Counted from the first letter of the stretch, positions 42,039 to 51,591 are shown. The stretch: DNA of 64,000 nt from Kitasatospora sp. NBC_00315 (GCF_041435095.1 NZ_CP108025.1:3100001-3164000), one strand, 5' to 3'. Notes: generated by a model not told the origin, from the sequence alone. Numbers and translations are program-made.

Positions 42039-43271
42039 TCACACCCCCTCGGACCCCCGTCCGGAGAAGTGCCCCGGGTCGGCGACGATCGCCCGGACCA
42101 CGCCGACCGCGGCGCCCAGCAGCGGTCCGCGGCGGCCCAGCTCGGAGACCGTCAGCCAGTCGTCGGCCCAGGGGCGGACGGTCACCCGCCCGGCGAGCTC
42201 CACGCGCATCGCCGGCAGCAGCCAGGGCGCCAGTTCCGCGTAGCCGCCGCCCAGCACCAGCTCCGCCGGGTCCAGCAGGTTCACCGCACCGGCCGCGGCG
42301 ATGCCCAGCGCGGCGCCCGCACCGCTCAACGCGGCCAGCACGGCCGTGTCCCCGGCCGCCGCCCGCTCGGCGAGCAGCCCGACCCAGTCGCCGAGGACGC
42401 CCTCCAGTCCGGCCTCGCGCAGCACCGCCGCCTCACCCGCGTACTGCTCCAGGCAGCCGCGCGCCCCGCAGGCGCACGGCGGCCCGTCCGGGTGCACCGG
42501 TACGTGCCCGAGCTCTCCCGCGTAGCCGCGCGCCCCGCGCAGCAGCCGCCCGCCGACCACGATCGCGGAGCCGATGCCGGCCTCGGCCGACAGGTGGAAG
42601 AAGTCACCGGGGCGCCCTCCCAGCCAGAGCTCGGCCAGGCCGCCCAGGTTGGCCTCGTTGTCCACCTCGATCGGCAGCCCGGACAGCTCCTCCGCCCCGG
42701 CGGCACGAAGCGCCGGCCGCAGCTCGGCCGCGACCGGCACACCGGACCATCCGAGGTTGGGAGCCCGCTCGACCATGCCCTCGGCCGCGCCGACGAGGCC
42801 CGGCACGGCCAGGGCCAGACCGGCCGGGCGCAGCCCCGACTCCCGGGCGGCGCGGTGCAGCAGTTCGGCGAGGTCGGCGAGGACGGCGGCGGGCCGGCGC
42901 CCCCGGTTGGGCACCTCCATCCGCTGCCAGCTGCGGACCTCCCCGCTCAGGTCCACCACGCAGGCCGCCAGGTGCTGGACGCCGATCTCGGCCCCGAGGC
43001 CGCCGGGTCCGTCCGGGGCCAGCCCCAGTGCGGTGCCGGGCCGGCCGACCCTCCCGCTCGGGGTGGCCTGGCCCGCCTCGGTGAGCAGCCCGGCGGTCAG
43101 CAGCTCCTCGGCGAGCGAGGAGACCGCCGCGCGGGTCAGTCCGGTGGCCGCGGCGACCTCGGCGCGCGATCGGGGGCCCTCGGCGATCTGCCCGAGCACC
43201 AGGGCCAGGTTCGCCCGCCTCATGCCCTGCTGGCTGGCCGGGCCGGAATTGCGGGTGTCCGTCTCACGCAT
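42039..43271 (-). CDS. ROK-family transcriptional repressor
   Basis: A 410-residue ROK protein: N-terminal winged helix-turn-helix (about 17-75, SRAEVAAATGLTRAAVSSLAEELLTAGLL) fused to a sugar-kinase-like domain. The ROK zinc site is present: H256 in GELGHVPV and C266-x-C268-x4-C273 (CACGARGC). It should respond to a sugar or sugar phosphate. It begins 29 bp after the GtrA gene on the same strand, so the two may be cotranscribed. Target genes are not evident here. Confidence 0.92.
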   Translation of the reverse strand: MRETDTRNSGPASQQGMRRANLALVLGQIAEGPRSRAEVAAATGLTRAAVSSLAEELLTAGLLTEAGQATPSGRVGRPGTALGLAPDGPGGLGAEIGVQHLAACVVDLSGEVRSWQRMEVPNRGRRPAAVLADLAELLHRAARESGLRPAGLALAVPGLVGAAEGMVERAPNLGWSGVPVAAELRPALRAAGAEELSGLPIEVDNEANLGGLAELWLGGRPGDFFHLSAEAGIGSAIVVGGRLLRGARGYAGELGHVPVHPDGPPCACGARGCLEQYAGEAAVLREAGLEGVLGDWVGLLAERAAAGDTAVLAALSGAGAALGIAAAGAVNLLDPAELVLGGGYAELAPWLLPAMRVELAGRVTVRPWADDWLTVSELGRRGPLLGAAVGVVRAIVADPGHFSGRGSEGV

Positions 43272-43300
43272 CGCTCGCCGCCTCTCTCACACCAAGGATC

Positions 43301-43828
43301 TCAGGCCCGGGAGACCGGCTCGGGGCGGCCCTCGGCCACCGGCTCGGGGTCGGCCACCGGCACGAACACCCAGCGCCGCATCGCCCAGTAGCGGAACACC
43401 ATGGCCACCAGGGTGCCGACGAGCAGGCCGCTGACGAAGTCCGCGGCCTCCTGGGTGAACGCGCTGACGTCGGGCTCGCGGAGGTCCAGCAGGTAGCGCG
43501 AGACGATCAGCGGCACGTCGTTGACCAGGATCGCGACGGCACTGACCAGGAGGAACAGGACCGCCTCGCGCTGCCTGCCGTTCGCCCGGAAGGACCACTG
43601 GCGGTTCAGCACGTACGAGACGACGGTCGCGACCACGGTGGCGACGGTCAGGGCCACCACCGGCTTGTGCTCCAGCACGGTGAGCTTGAGCGAGAGGTTG
43701 ACCATCATGGTCAGGACGAAGCAGGTGCTCCCGACCAGCAGGAACTTCACCGGCGTCCGGTGCTTCACCAGGAACGGACGCATCCGGGCCGGCACTCGGG
43801 CCAGGACGCGCTGGGTGGGGGACGGCAT
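43301..43828 (-). CDS. GtrA-like membrane protein
   Basis: A 175-residue protein with four transmembrane helices (KFLLVGSTCFVLTMMVNLSL, VVALTVATVVATVVSYVLN, VLFLLVSAVAILVNDVPL and GLLVGTLVAMVFRYWAMRRWVF) and the GtrA-typical basic N-terminus and RQWSF and RRWVF motifs. GtrA proteins are thought to move polyprenyl-linked sugars across the membrane for cell-surface glycan synthesis. No glycosyltransferase is adjacent; the downstream ROK regulator hints at a sugar link. Confidence 0.9.
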   Translation of the reverse strand: MPSPTQRVLARVPARMRPFLVKHRTPVKFLLVGSTCFVLTMMVNLSLKLTVLEHKPVVALTVATVVATVVSYVLNRQWSFRANGRQREAVLFLLVSAVAILVNDVPLIVSRYLLDLREPDVSAFTQEAADFVSGLLVGTLVAMVFRYWAMRRWVFVPVADPEPVAEGRPEPVSRA

Positions 43829-43851
43829 CCCCGCAGTGTCCCACGACGACC

Positions 43852-43951
43852 GGCCGCCGCCGGCCCGGTCCGGTCCTCGCTCGGCCTGGCCCGCGCCCCG
43901 GCCCAGCTCCGGGACGGGGCGCGGGGCGGCGGCCGCCGCCGGCCCGGTCCG
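43852..43951. repeat. 21-bp direct repeats flanking a short intergenic segment
   Basis: An identical 21-bp sequence beginning GGCCGCCGCCGG and ending CCCGGTCCG occurs at 43852-43872 and at 43931-43951, the second copy abutting the stop codon of the next gene. Confidence 0.8.
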
Positions 43952-45394
43952 CTACGGCGCGGTGACCCGCAGGACTCCGGTGGTGGTGCCCTGGTAGACG
44001 ACTCCGCCGGGAGCGATGGAGCCGACCATCTGCAGGGTGTCGAAGAGGGAGGTGGCGCCGACGTACGCGGTGCGCACCGTGGCGCCCGTCCGCGGGTCGA
44101 TCTCCGCGTAGAAGTAGGGGTCGGTGATCGAGGTGAGGTCGGTGAACGGGATGACGGGCAGGCGCAGGAAGGTGTGGATCAGGCCGTCGGCCGTGGACAG
44201 CCGGGGTACCGCGGCCGAGCGGGTCCTGGTGTCCCACACCGGGTCGCAGCCCGATCCGTCGGCGCGGACGTCCACCCGGGTGAGGCCGCCCACGAAGTCG
44301 GCGGAGGCCGGCACGGCGGGGCCCGCGTCGTCCGGAAGCTTCGGGTACGGGTAGCCGTAGGTACTGGCGACGAGGACGGTGTCACCCACCGCGACGGGCG
44401 AGTTCTCACTGCCGCTGCCGCCCGCCTTCAGGACCGGTACCGAGCAGACCGGTACGCCGGTGTCGGCCCGGTAGACCAGCAGGTGCACGGTCGGTGCGGC
44501 GTTGTCGACCACGGTGACGTAGTCGGTGCCGGTGCGCGGTCCGAAGAAGGTCGGGGTGGAGCCGGTGCCCCAGCTGAGCTGGCCCGGCTTGCGGCCCGGC
44601 CCCCGGTCGTACGGCTGCCGCCAGGCGACCGCGGGGGCTCCGTCGGCGCCGGCGGTGAGCAGGTAGGTCGCGTGGGTGGTGGCGACGGCGGTGCCGCCGG
44701 GGGCGGTGGAGATGCTGTTGGCGATCTTCTCCCCGGCGGGCAGCGCCAGGGTCCGGACGACGCCGGTGCGGTCGTCCGCGGTGCCGACCACGCCGCCGCC
44801 GGTGGCGAACCAGACCCGGCCCTGCCAGTCGGGCGAGACCCCGGTGACGGCGTCACCGTCCGGGACGGCGCCGGCCAGCGGGAGCCGGCTGTCGACGTAC
44901 AGCTGCCAGTGGCCGGCCGCGTCGCGGCGGTGGCCGATCCGCAGCAGGTCGCGGTCGCCGTCGACGGCGACCAGGCGGTCCCGGTCGTCCAGGTAGGCGT
45001 ACACGCCGCCGAGCAGCGAGCCCTTGGCGATCGGCAGCTCGGCGAGCGAGCGGCCGTCGGCGGGGTCGAGCAGGTGGACGGTGGGGACCAGCCCGAAGAT
45101 CGTGGTGCAGAGCGCGACCGGGAAGCCGTCCGCGCCGACCAGGACGGTCGGGCAGGCGGACCGGAGCGCGATCCGGTCCGAGGTGAGCGGGCCGGGCGGG
45201 GGGCCGGGCAGCGCGGTGGCGTCCGAGGATCCGGTGTCGCCGTGCATGGTGGCGGTGCCGTCGGGGCCCGCGTACGGGTTGTGCGGTGGCAGCGGGCCGA
45301 AGGCGGGCACGGCCTGCGCCGGCGCGGCGCCGGCCAGTGCGAGCAGGGCGGCGGCGGAGAGTACGGCGGCGCGTGCGGGCAGCGTGAAGCGCAT
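43952..45394 (-). CDS. Secreted protein, probably beta-propeller
   Basis: A 480-residue exported protein of unknown function. Signal peptide at residues 1-28 (hydrophobic core AAVLSAAALLALAGAA, cleavage after AQA). The rest is beta-rich with repeated segments such as VHLLDPADGRSLAELP, YAYLDDRDRLVAVDGDRD, WQGRVWFATGGGVVGT and FYAEIDPRTGATVRTAYVG, as in PQQ/WD-like propellers. Six cysteines could form disulphides. AGGA lies before the ATG. A Cys-Arg leader peptide lies 157 bp upstream on the same strand, so expression may respond to sulphur supply. Confidence 0.8.
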   Translation of the reverse strand: MRFTLPARAAVLSAAALLALAGAAPAQAVPAFGPLPPHNPYAGPDGTATMHGDTGSSDATALPGPPPGPLTSDRIALRSACPTVLVGADGFPVALCTTIFGLVPTVHLLDPADGRSLAELPIAKGSLLGGVYAYLDDRDRLVAVDGDRDLLRIGHRRDAAGHWQLYVDSRLPLAGAVPDGDAVTGVSPDWQGRVWFATGGGVVGTADDRTGVVRTLALPAGEKIANSISTAPGGTAVATTHATYLLTAGADGAPAVAWRQPYDRGPGRKPGQLSWGTGSTPTFFGPRTGTDYVTVVDNAAPTVHLLVYRADTGVPVCSVPVLKAGGSGSENSPVAVGDTVLVASTYGYPYPKLPDDAGPAVPASADFVGGLTRVDVRADGSGCDPVWDTRTRSAAVPRLSTADGLIHTFLRLPVIPFTDLTSITDPYFYAEIDPRTGATVRTAYVGATSLFDTLQMVGSIAPGGVVYQGTTTGVLRVTAP

Positions 45395-45474
45395 GGGATT
45401 CCCGTCCTGGGATGCGGTGGGCCCCTCCGGGGAGGCCGGGGAGGGAGGACAGCGGTGCGCACCACCCGGACGCT

Positions 45475-45508
45475 CTCCCCTGGCCGGGGAGCCCAGGCCG
45501 TGCCTGGG
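45475..45508 (-). promoter_or_regulatory. Pair of hairpins between leader peptide and secreted protein gene
   Basis: CTCCCC-N5-GGGGAG (45475-45491) directly adjoins CCCAGGC-N3-GCCTGGG (45492-45508). They follow the leader stop codon by about 45 bp, and could form alternative attenuator structures. Confidence 0.4.
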
Positions 45509-45551
45509 ACAGGTAGGACCCGGACACGGCCGGGCGGGTCACCGCGCTGGG

Positions 45552-45635
45552 TCACAGAGCGCGGCGACAGATCGCGGAACACGCGCGGGCCAGGTCGACG
45601 TCGAGTCGACGGCTCAGGTGGGCGTGGCGATCCAT
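45552..45635 (-). CDS. Cys-Arg type actinobacterial leader peptide (27 aa)
   Basis: ATG at 45633-45635; residues run MDRHAHLSRRLDVDLA, then RACSAICRRAL and TGA. It matches the actinobacterial leader pattern L-T/S-R-R-x-x-V-D-L-x-R-x-x-S-A-x-C-R almost perfectly, better than the one at 26231. Both Cys codons are in the last ten codons. It lies ahead of a secreted propeller-like protein, not an obvious sulphur gene. The expected role is attenuation of that gene through ribosome stalling. An ATG 8 bp upstream is out of frame and not relevant. Confidence 0.82.
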   Translation of the reverse strand: MDRHAHLSRRLDVDLARACSAICRRAL

Positions 45636-45686
45636 GGCCCCATGCTGCTGGAGTGACGACGTGTCTCACAAGGGCGTCCCAGCATG

Positions 45687-45729
45687 CGGGCGCGCCCGAC
45701 GGGACGTCATCTCCCGTCGGGCGCGCCCG
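45687..45729. terminator. Terminator of lon
   Basis: An 18-bp perfect stem, CGGGCGCGCCCGACGGGA against its complement, with a 7-base loop (CGTCATC), starting 7 bp beyond the lon stop. Confidence 0.88.
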
Positions 45730-45735
45730 GATGCG

Positions 45736-48129
45736 TCAGGCCGACACCAGCACCCCGGCCGGCTCCAGCGCCAGGCGCAGCACCTCCCGGACGTCGGCCA
45801 CCGGGTGGACGGTGAGCCGCTCCAGCACCTCGGCCGGGACGTCGTCGAGGTCCGGCTCGTTGCGCTTGGGGATGATCACGGTGGTGATCCCGGCCCGGTC
45901 GGCGGCGAGCAGCTTCTGCTTCACCCCGCCGATCGGCAGCACCCGGCCGGTCAGTGAGACCTCACCGGTCATCGCCACGTCGGTGCGGACCTTGCGCCCG
46001 GAGAGCAGCGAGGCCAGCGCGGTGGTCATGGTGACACCGGCGCTCGGTCCGTCCTTGGGGACGGCTCCGGCCGGAACGTGCAGGTGTATGCCGCGGTCGC
46101 GCAGCGAGGTGACCGGCAGTTCCAGCTCGGCGCCGCGCGAACGCAGGTAGGAGAGCGCGATGTGCGCGGACTCCTTCATCACGTCGCCCAGCTGCCCGGT
46201 GAGGGTCAGCCCGGTGCCGCCGGTCTCGGCGTCGGCGAGCGAGGCCTCGATGTAGAGGACGTCGCCGCCCGCGCCGGTGACCGCGAGCCCGGTCGCCACA
46301 CCGGGGACGGCGGTGCGCCGCTCGGCCGGCTCCTGGGCGGCCTCCGGGGTGTGGTGCGGGCGGCCGATCAGGGCGCGCAGGTCATCGGCCCCGATCGCGG
46401 CGGGCAGCTCGCGCTCGCCCAGCTCGCTCTGTGCGGCGACCTTGCGCAGCACCCGGGCGATCGAGCGCTCCAGGTCACGGACGCCCGCCTCCCTGGTGTA
46501 CTCGCCCGCCAGCAGGCGCAGCGCCCGCTCGTCGACCTCGGCGTCCCCGCCCGCCAGGCCCGCCTTCTCCAGCTGGCGCGGGAGCAGGTGGTCGCGGGCG
46601 ATGACGACCTTCTCGTCCTCGGTGTAGCCGTCGAGGCGGACCAGCTCCATCCGGTCGAGCAGCGGCCCGGGGATGGCCTCCAGCACGTTGGCGGTGGCGA
46701 GGAAGACCACGTCGGAGAGGTCGAGCTCGACCTCCAGGTAGTGGTCGCGGAAGGTGTGGTTCTGCGCCGGGTCGAGGACTTCGAGCAGGGCGGCGGCCGG
46801 GTCGCCCCGGTAGTCGGAGCCGACCTTGTCGATCTCGTCGAGCAGGACGACCGGGTTCATCGAACCGGCCTCCTTGATCGCCCGCACCACCCGGCCGGGC
46901 AGCGCGCCGACGTAGGTGCGGCGGTGGCCGCGGATCTCCGCCTCGTCCCGCACGCCGCCGAGCGCGACCCGCACGAAGCTGCGGCCCATCGCCCGGGCCA
47001 CCGATTCGCCGAGCGAGGTCTTTCCGACTCCGGGCGGTCCCACCAGCGCCAGCACCGCGCCGCCGCGGCGACCGCCGATCTGCCCCAGGCCCCGGTCGGC
47101 CCGGCGCTTGCGCACGGCCAGGTACTCGACGATCCGGTCCTTGACGTCGGCGAGGCCGGCGTGGTCGGCGTCCAGCACGGCGCGGGCGCCGGCGATGTCG
47201 TAGGCGTCCTCGGAGCGCTCGTTCCAGGGCAGCTCCAGGACGGTGTCCAGCCAGGTGCGGATCCAGCTGCCCTCGGGCGACTGGTCGGAGGAGCGCTCCA
47301 GCTTGTCGACCTCCTTGAGGGCCGCCTCGCGGACCTTCTCCGGCAGGTCGGCGGCCTCGACGCGGGCACGGTAGTCGCCCTCCTCGTCGGCCGGGTCCCC
47401 GTTCAGCTCGGCCAGCTCCTTGCGGACGGCCTCCAGCTGGCGGCGGAGCAGGAACTCCTTCTGCTGCTTGGCGACGCCCTCCTCGACGTCCTTGCGGATG
47501 GTGTCGTTGACCTCCTCCTCCGCGAGGTGCTCGCGCAGCAGGCTCAGCGCGTACTCCAGGCGCGCGACCTGGTCGGCCTCCAGCAGCACCTTGAGCTTCT
47601 GCTCGGCGGTGGCGAACGGCGCGTAGCCGATGTTGTCGGCGAGCTCGCCGACGCCCTCGATCTGGGCGACCCGGTCGACGATCTGCCAGGCGCCGCGCTT
47701 GCGCAGCCACTGGGTGGAGACGGCCTTGTACTCCTTGACCAGCTCGGCGGCCCGGCCGCTCGGCGGGGCCGCGAGCGCGGACTCGCGGAACGGCGTGGTC
47801 TCCACCCAGAGCGCCGCGCCGGGGCCGGTGGTGCCGACGCCGATCCGGACCCGGCGTACGGCCCGCACCAGCGCGGCCGGATCGCCGTCGGCCAGCCGGC
47901 CGACCTGCTCGACGGTGGCGAGGGTGCCCACCGCCGCGTACGAGCCGTCCACCCGGGGCACCAGCAGGACCTGCGGCTTGGCGGTGCCGGTGGCGGCGGC
48001 TCGGGCGGCTTCGACGGCGGCGCGGACCTCGGTGTCGGACAGGTCCAGCGGGACGACCATCCCGGGCAGCACGACGTCGTCGTCGAGCGGCAGGACGGGC
48101 AGGGTGAGCGGTGTGGACGACGATGCCAT
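45736..48129 (-). CDS. lon: ATP-dependent Lon protease
   Basis: Cytoplasmic AAA+ protease removing misfolded and regulatory proteins. The 797-residue chain has the LonA plan: N-terminal substrate domain (1-300), Walker [10 protein letters not shown] (364-372), Walker B VVLLDEID (427-434), sensor region, and the protease domain with the Ser-Lys dyad S696 (PKDGPSAG) and K739 (GGVKQK). ATG at 48129. Upstream lies a dyad and a degenerate HAIR-like sequence; in S. coelicolor lon is known to be repressed by HspR. Downstream is an 18-bp terminator, so lon is monocistronic. Confidence 0.97.
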   Translation of the reverse strand: MASSSTPLTLPVLPLDDDVVLPGMVVPLDLSDTEVRAAVEAARAAATGTAKPQVLLVPRVDGSYAAVGTLATVEQVGRLADGDPAALVRAVRRVRIGVGTTGPGAALWVETTPFRESALAAPPSGRAAELVKEYKAVSTQWLRKRGAWQIVDRVAQIEGVGELADNIGYAPFATAEQKLKVLLEADQVARLEYALSLLREHLAEEEVNDTIRKDVEEGVAKQQKEFLLRRQLEAVRKELAELNGDPADEEGDYRARVEAADLPEKVREAALKEVDKLERSSDQSPEGSWIRTWLDTVLELPWNERSEDAYDIAGARAVLDADHAGLADVKDRIVEYLAVRKRRADRGLGQIGGRRGGAVLALVGPPGVGKTSLGESVARAMGRSFVRVALGGVRDEAEIRGHRRTYVGALPGRVVRAIKEAGSMNPVVLLDEIDKVGSDYRGDPAAALLEVLDPAQNHTFRDHYLEVELDLSDVVFLATANVLEAIPGPLLDRMELVRLDGYTEDEKVVIARDHLLPRQLEKAGLAGGDAEVDERALRLLAGEYTREAGVRDLERSIARVLRKVAAQSELGERELPAAIGADDLRALIGRPHHTPEAAQEPAERRTAVPGVATGLAVTGAGGDVLYIEASLADAETGGTGLTLTGQLGDVMKESAHIALSYLRSRGAELELPVTSLRDRGIHLHVPAGAVPKDGPSAGVTMTTALASLLSGRKVRTDVAMTGEVSLTGRVLPIGGVKQKLLAADRAGITTVIIPKRNEPDLDDVPAEVLERLTVHPVADVREVLRLALEPAGVLVSA

Positions 48130-48140
48130 GATCTCTCCCC

Positions 48141-48170
48141 AGTCAGTGAAGTTGAGCTGACCTGACTAAG
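48141..48170. promoter_or_regulatory. Dyad/HAIR-like element upstream of lon
   Basis: AGTCAG-N15-CTGACT (48141-48167) encloses GTTGAGC, and GACTAAG ends the element. The order GTTGAGC-N6-GACTAAG resembles a degenerate HAIR site (CTTGAGT-N7-ACTCAAG), the HspR operator. The match is poor, so this is tentative. Confidence 0.3.
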
Positions 48171-48275
48171 GTTTCCGGAAGCCGGGATGTTCCCCGGCCG
48201 GTGTTCGCCCGCAGCGAAAGGGCAAGAACCGGCCGCCGGGACGGTGGGCGCGGTGGGCCGGGGCCCGCCGGCGCG

Positions 48276-49073
48276 CTACACCCGGTCGAGCGCGGCCCGC
48301 CGACGGGCGCCCTCGGCCGGCTGCGGCTCGCGCCCGGGCGCACGGCGGCCGGGCCACCCGGCGCGGGGCGCGCGCTCCCGGCCCCGACGGCCCGGCCTGC
48401 GGCTCAGCCACCACCCGAGCGCGAGGCCGGTCAGCAGAGCCGTCGGATGCCCCACCCCGGTGACCAGATCCCGGTCGGTGACCACCTGCTCGGTGACCAG
48501 GAGCACCGCGCCGCCCAGCGCGAGCAGCCGGCCGACCCGCGGCAGCAGCGCGGCCAGCGCCCCCAGGCTGGCCAGGACGCCGTAGCTGACCCCTATGTCC
48601 AGGAGGTCCATCGCGTCGGCGCCCAGCTGCCCGGTCGCGACCGCGAGGAGCACCACGCCCTGCGAGAGCAGGGTGGCCACCACGTGCCCGGCGGCGAACA
48701 CCCCGAGGGCCCTGGCCGGGCCGACCCGACGCTCCAGCGGCGCCACCGTGAAGGCGAAGGCCCACAGGTAGGGCATCCAGACCGGGCCCGCCACCCAGAG
48801 ACCGCTGAGCAGCAGCACCCTGAGCGGGTGGTGGAGCAGATGGTGACCGTCGGTGCTGGAGAACTCCTGGAGGCGGTGCACCAGCGCGGGATCGGCCAGC
48901 CGGCCGAGGAGCGTGGTGGCGGCGAGGACGGCGAGATAGCCGAGCGCGAAGGGGTTGCGCCGGGGCGTCGGCACCCGGCGCAGGACCCAGGCGCACAGCC
49001 CCGTGCGCAGGCCGAACCGGAGCGCGCCGTAGGGCGGCCCGGGGCGCGCGGCGCCCTCGCGTGCGCCTGCCAT
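48276..49073 (-). CDS. Rhomboid-like membrane protein
   Basis: A 265-residue protein with about six transmembrane helices. The central helix carries DIGVSYGVLASLGA, which aligns with the rhomboid GxSG region, and a later helix holds VGHPTALLTGLALGWW, with a histidine where the catalytic His is expected. An earlier helix has GHVVATLLSQ. The Ser-His pair may thus be intact, but the motif is GVSYG rather than GxSGx, so protease activity is uncertain. GGAGG lies before the ATG. It is divergent from the two-component pair; the lon/rhomboid-like/two-component/kgd order appears conserved in streptomycetes (from memory). Confidence 0.8.
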   Translation of the reverse strand: MAGAREGAARPGPPYGALRFGLRTGLCAWVLRRVPTPRRNPFALGYLAVLAATTLLGRLADPALVHRLQEFSSTDGHHLLHHPLRVLLLSGLWVAGPVWMPYLWAFAFTVAPLERRVGPARALGVFAAGHVVATLLSQGVVLLAVATGQLGADAMDLLDIGVSYGVLASLGALAALLPRVGRLLALGGAVLLVTEQVVTDRDLVTGVGHPTALLTGLALGWWLSRRPGRRGRERAPRAGWPGRRAPGREPQPAEGARRRAALDRV

Positions 49074-49556
49074 GGCACCTCCGTCCGTGCTTGTCGTGCT
49101 CACGTTACGTCGAGGATCTGGGAGCCCGCTGAGAACAAGTCGTGAAGATCGCGCGCATGGCACCCGGAAGCCGACCGACATGGTCCGGACCATCCCTCTG
49201 TTCACGTACGAGCAGGGGCGCTCCTTCGGAGTGTGCCACCGGCTTGGGTGCATACGCACCGCTACGGGGGAAATTTTCGCCGGGTAAGGTATCGGCCCGT
49301 GCCAACTCCCGAACGGGCCGTGTCCCGGCCCCGAGGGTTGGCCCGGGGGCCGGAAATGCCCGGCCCACCTGCCGGGAGAGGCCCGCTGTCCGTACGCTGC
49401 CACATGTGCGGGAGAGGTGCGCAGTCCACACCTGCGAGCCTGTCCGTACACATCGTGCAGGGACGGCGGACCCGGCACAGTCCACGACGGAACAAGACTA
49501 CGAGCGGAGCCCGCCGTCCCCCCGGACGGCCGGCCCGCAGCCCTGGGGGCGGTGGC
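49074..49556. other. Divergent intergenic region without a gene
   Basis: 483 bp between the rhomboid-like gene and the response-regulator gene. Contents: a TAACGT -10-like box for the leftward gene, a 14-bp perfect palindrome ATGGTCCGGACCAT (49180-49193), GGTGC-ATAC-GCACC, and TAAGGT and TACGCT boxes that could serve the rightward gene. The response-regulator frame is open through its second half but lacks starts with SD support. Confidence 0.5.
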
Positions 49557-50300
49557 GTGACCGTGACAGAAATTCAGCAGGACACCGGCAACACCGGCGG
49601 TGCGGTGAGCAGCCAGCGCAGAGTGCTGGTGGTGGAGGACGAGCCCACGATCGCCGAGTCGATCGCGGCCCGGCTGGGCGCGGAGGGCTTCAAGGTCGCC
49701 GTGGCCCACGACGGCCCGGGAGCCGTGGACGGCTTCCACACCTGGCAGCCCGACCTCGTCGTGCTCGACGTGATGCTGCCCGGCTTCGACGGCCTGGAGG
49801 TGTGCCGCCGGATCCAGGCACAGCGCCCGGTCCCGGTCCTGATGCTGACCGCCCGCGACGACGAGACGGACCTCCTGGTCGGTCTCGGGGTCGGCGCGGA
49901 CGACTACATGACCAAGCCGTTCTCCATGCGCGAGCTGGCCGCCCGGGTCAACGTGCTGCTGCGCCGCGTCGAGCGCGCCCAGCAGGCCGCCCGGACGCCC
50001 ACGCTCGGCAGCCTGCGCTTCGGCGAACTGGAGATCGACCACGTCCAGCGGCGGGTCCGGCTGGCCTCGGGAGACGTCCACCTGACGCCCACCGAGTTCG
50101 ACCTGCTCGCCTGCCTGGCGGCCCAGCCGCGCGCGGTGCTCACCCGCGAACAGCTGCTCGCCGAGGTCTGGGACTGGACCGACGCCTCCGGCACCCGCAC
50201 CGTGGACAGCCACGTGAAGGCGCTGCGCCGCAAGATCGGCGCGAGCTGGATCCGCACGGTGCACGGTGTCGGTTACGCGCTGGAGGCACCGGTCGCCTAG
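49557..50300 (+). CDS. OmpR-family response regulator
   Basis: A 247-residue DNA-binding response regulator. Receiver domain about 22-140 with D71 as phospho-acceptor (VVLDVMLPG) and K120 (MTKPFS); winged-helix effector domain about 155-245 (LTPTEFDLLACLAAQPRAVLTREQLLAEVW, then TVDSHVKALRRKIG and VHGVGYAL). GTG at 49557 has a GGGGGCGG run upstream; a second GTG two codons later is an alternative. The partner kinase follows 99 bp downstream. Confidence 0.94.
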   Translation: MTVTEIQQDTGNTGGAVSSQRRVLVVEDEPTIAESIAARLGAEGFKVAVAHDGPGAVDGFHTWQPDLVVLDVMLPGFDGLEVCRRIQAQRPVPVLMLTARDDETDLLVGLGVGADDYMTKPFSMRELAARVNVLLRRVERAQQAARTPTLGSLRFGELEIDHVQRRVRLASGDVHLTPTEFDLLACLAAQPRAVLTREQLLAEVWDWTDASGTRTVDSHVKALRRKIGASWIRTVHGVGYALEAPVA

Positions 50301-50399
50301 CGACCGGGCAGCAGCGGCATGGGCCACCGGGGGGCCCACTGCCGTGCACGGCGAAGCCGTGCCGCCACGGGGAATTCGTGGGGACCAGGCAGAGGACAC

Positions 50400-51551
50400 A
50401 TGACCTTTCCACAGCAGCGCAACGGGGACGGCAGCGCCGCCACGTCCGGGAGCACGAGCACCCGGCCGCCGAATCTTGCCGCCCGGGCGGCCCGCCGCGT
50501 CTGGGCCGACATCCGCCCGCTCGACCCGGTGCGCTCGATCAAGGGCAAGCTGACCCTGCTGGTGATCGTCTCGGTCTTCCTGGCCAGCGGCATGGTCGTG
50601 GTGGCCATCCGCTCGGAGACCCAGATCCGGATCATCATGATCTTCTCGATGATCGCCTCCCTGCTCTTCATGCAGTTCCTCGCGCACGGGCTGACGGCCC
50701 CGCTGCGCGACATGACCCTCGCCGCCCGCGAGATGGCCGGCGGCGACTACAGCCGCCGGGTCGAGGTGTCCTCACGGGACGAGATCGGCGAGCTGGCGGC
50801 GACCTTCAACAAGATGGCCGCCGACCTGGAGGCCTCCGACCGGCACCGCCGTGAGCTGGTCGCCAACGTCTCGCACGAGCTGCGCACGCCGATCGCCGCG
50901 CTGCGCGCCGTGCTGGAGAACGTGGTCGACGGCGTCGTGCAGCCCAATCCGGCCACCCTCGGCGCCGCGCTGGAGCAGACCGAGCGGCTCGGCCGCCTGG
51001 TCACCCACCTGCTGGACCTCTCCAAGCTGGACGACGGCGTCGTCCCGCTGGACGCCCGCCCGTTCGAGGTCCAGCCGTTCCTGGCCGGAGTGCTGCGCGG
51101 CGTGACGGTGGACGGCGCGACCGCCGGCGGGGCGTTCTCCCGGCGCGGGGACGTCCGCCTGGTGCTGGAGGTGGACCCGGCCGGGCTGAGCGGGACGGCC
51201 GACCCGGAGCGGCTGCACCAGGTGGTCGCCAACCTGGTGGACAACGCGTGCAAGCACTCCCCCGCCGGCGGGACCGTGACGGTCCGCGCGCGGCCCTCCG
51301 GCATCCCGGGCGGCCTGCTGCTCGAGGTGGAGGACGAGGGCCCGGGCATCCCGGTGCAGGACCGCAGCCGGGTGTTCGAGCGGTTCGGCCGCAGCGGCAC
51401 GGCCACCGCGCAGGGTCCCGGCAGTGACGGCGGAACCGGCCTCGGGCTGGCGATCGCCCGCTGGGCGGTCGACCTTCACGGCGGTGAGATCGCGGTCGCC
51501 GAGGCCGCCCGGGGCTGCCGGATCGAGGTCCGGCTGCCCGGCCCCCGCTAG
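50400..51551 (+). CDS. HAMP-containing sensor histidine kinase with minimal sensor loop
   Basis: A 383-residue membrane kinase. Two helices at about 51-71 and 78-95 leave an external loop of only about seven residues; then HAMP (98-148), dimerisation/phosphoacceptor helix with H159 in VSHELRTP, and an HATPase_c domain with N-box VVANLVDNACKHSP, G1 EDEGPGI and G2 GGTGLGLAIA. With no extracellular sensor domain, the stimulus is probably sensed in the membrane or by the HAMP/cytoplasmic part. AGAGGA precedes the ATG. Partner of the upstream response regulator. Confidence 0.94.
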   Translation: MTFPQQRNGDGSAATSGSTSTRPPNLAARAARRVWADIRPLDPVRSIKGKLTLLVIVSVFLASGMVVVAIRSETQIRIIMIFSMIASLLFMQFLAHGLTAPLRDMTLAAREMAGGDYSRRVEVSSRDEIGELAATFNKMAADLEASDRHRRELVANVSHELRTPIAALRAVLENVVDGVVQPNPATLGAALEQTERLGRLVTHLLDLSKLDDGVVPLDARPFEVQPFLAGVLRGVTVDGATAGGAFSRRGDVRLVLEVDPAGLSGTADPERLHQVVANLVDNACKHSPAGGTVTVRARPSGIPGGLLLEVEDEGPGIPVQDRSRVFERFGRSGTATAQGPGSDGGTGLGLAIARWAVDLHGGEIAVAEAARGCRIEVRLPGPR

Positions 51552-51563
51552 AGCACGTCCGCC

Positions 51564-51591
51564 AGGACCGGGCCGCCCGCGGCCCGGTCCT
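51564..51591 (+). terminator. Terminator of the two-component operon
   Basis: AGGACCGGGCCG-CCCG-CGGCCCGGTCCT, a perfect 12-bp stem with a 4-base loop, 12 bp after the kinase stop. Confidence 0.85.
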
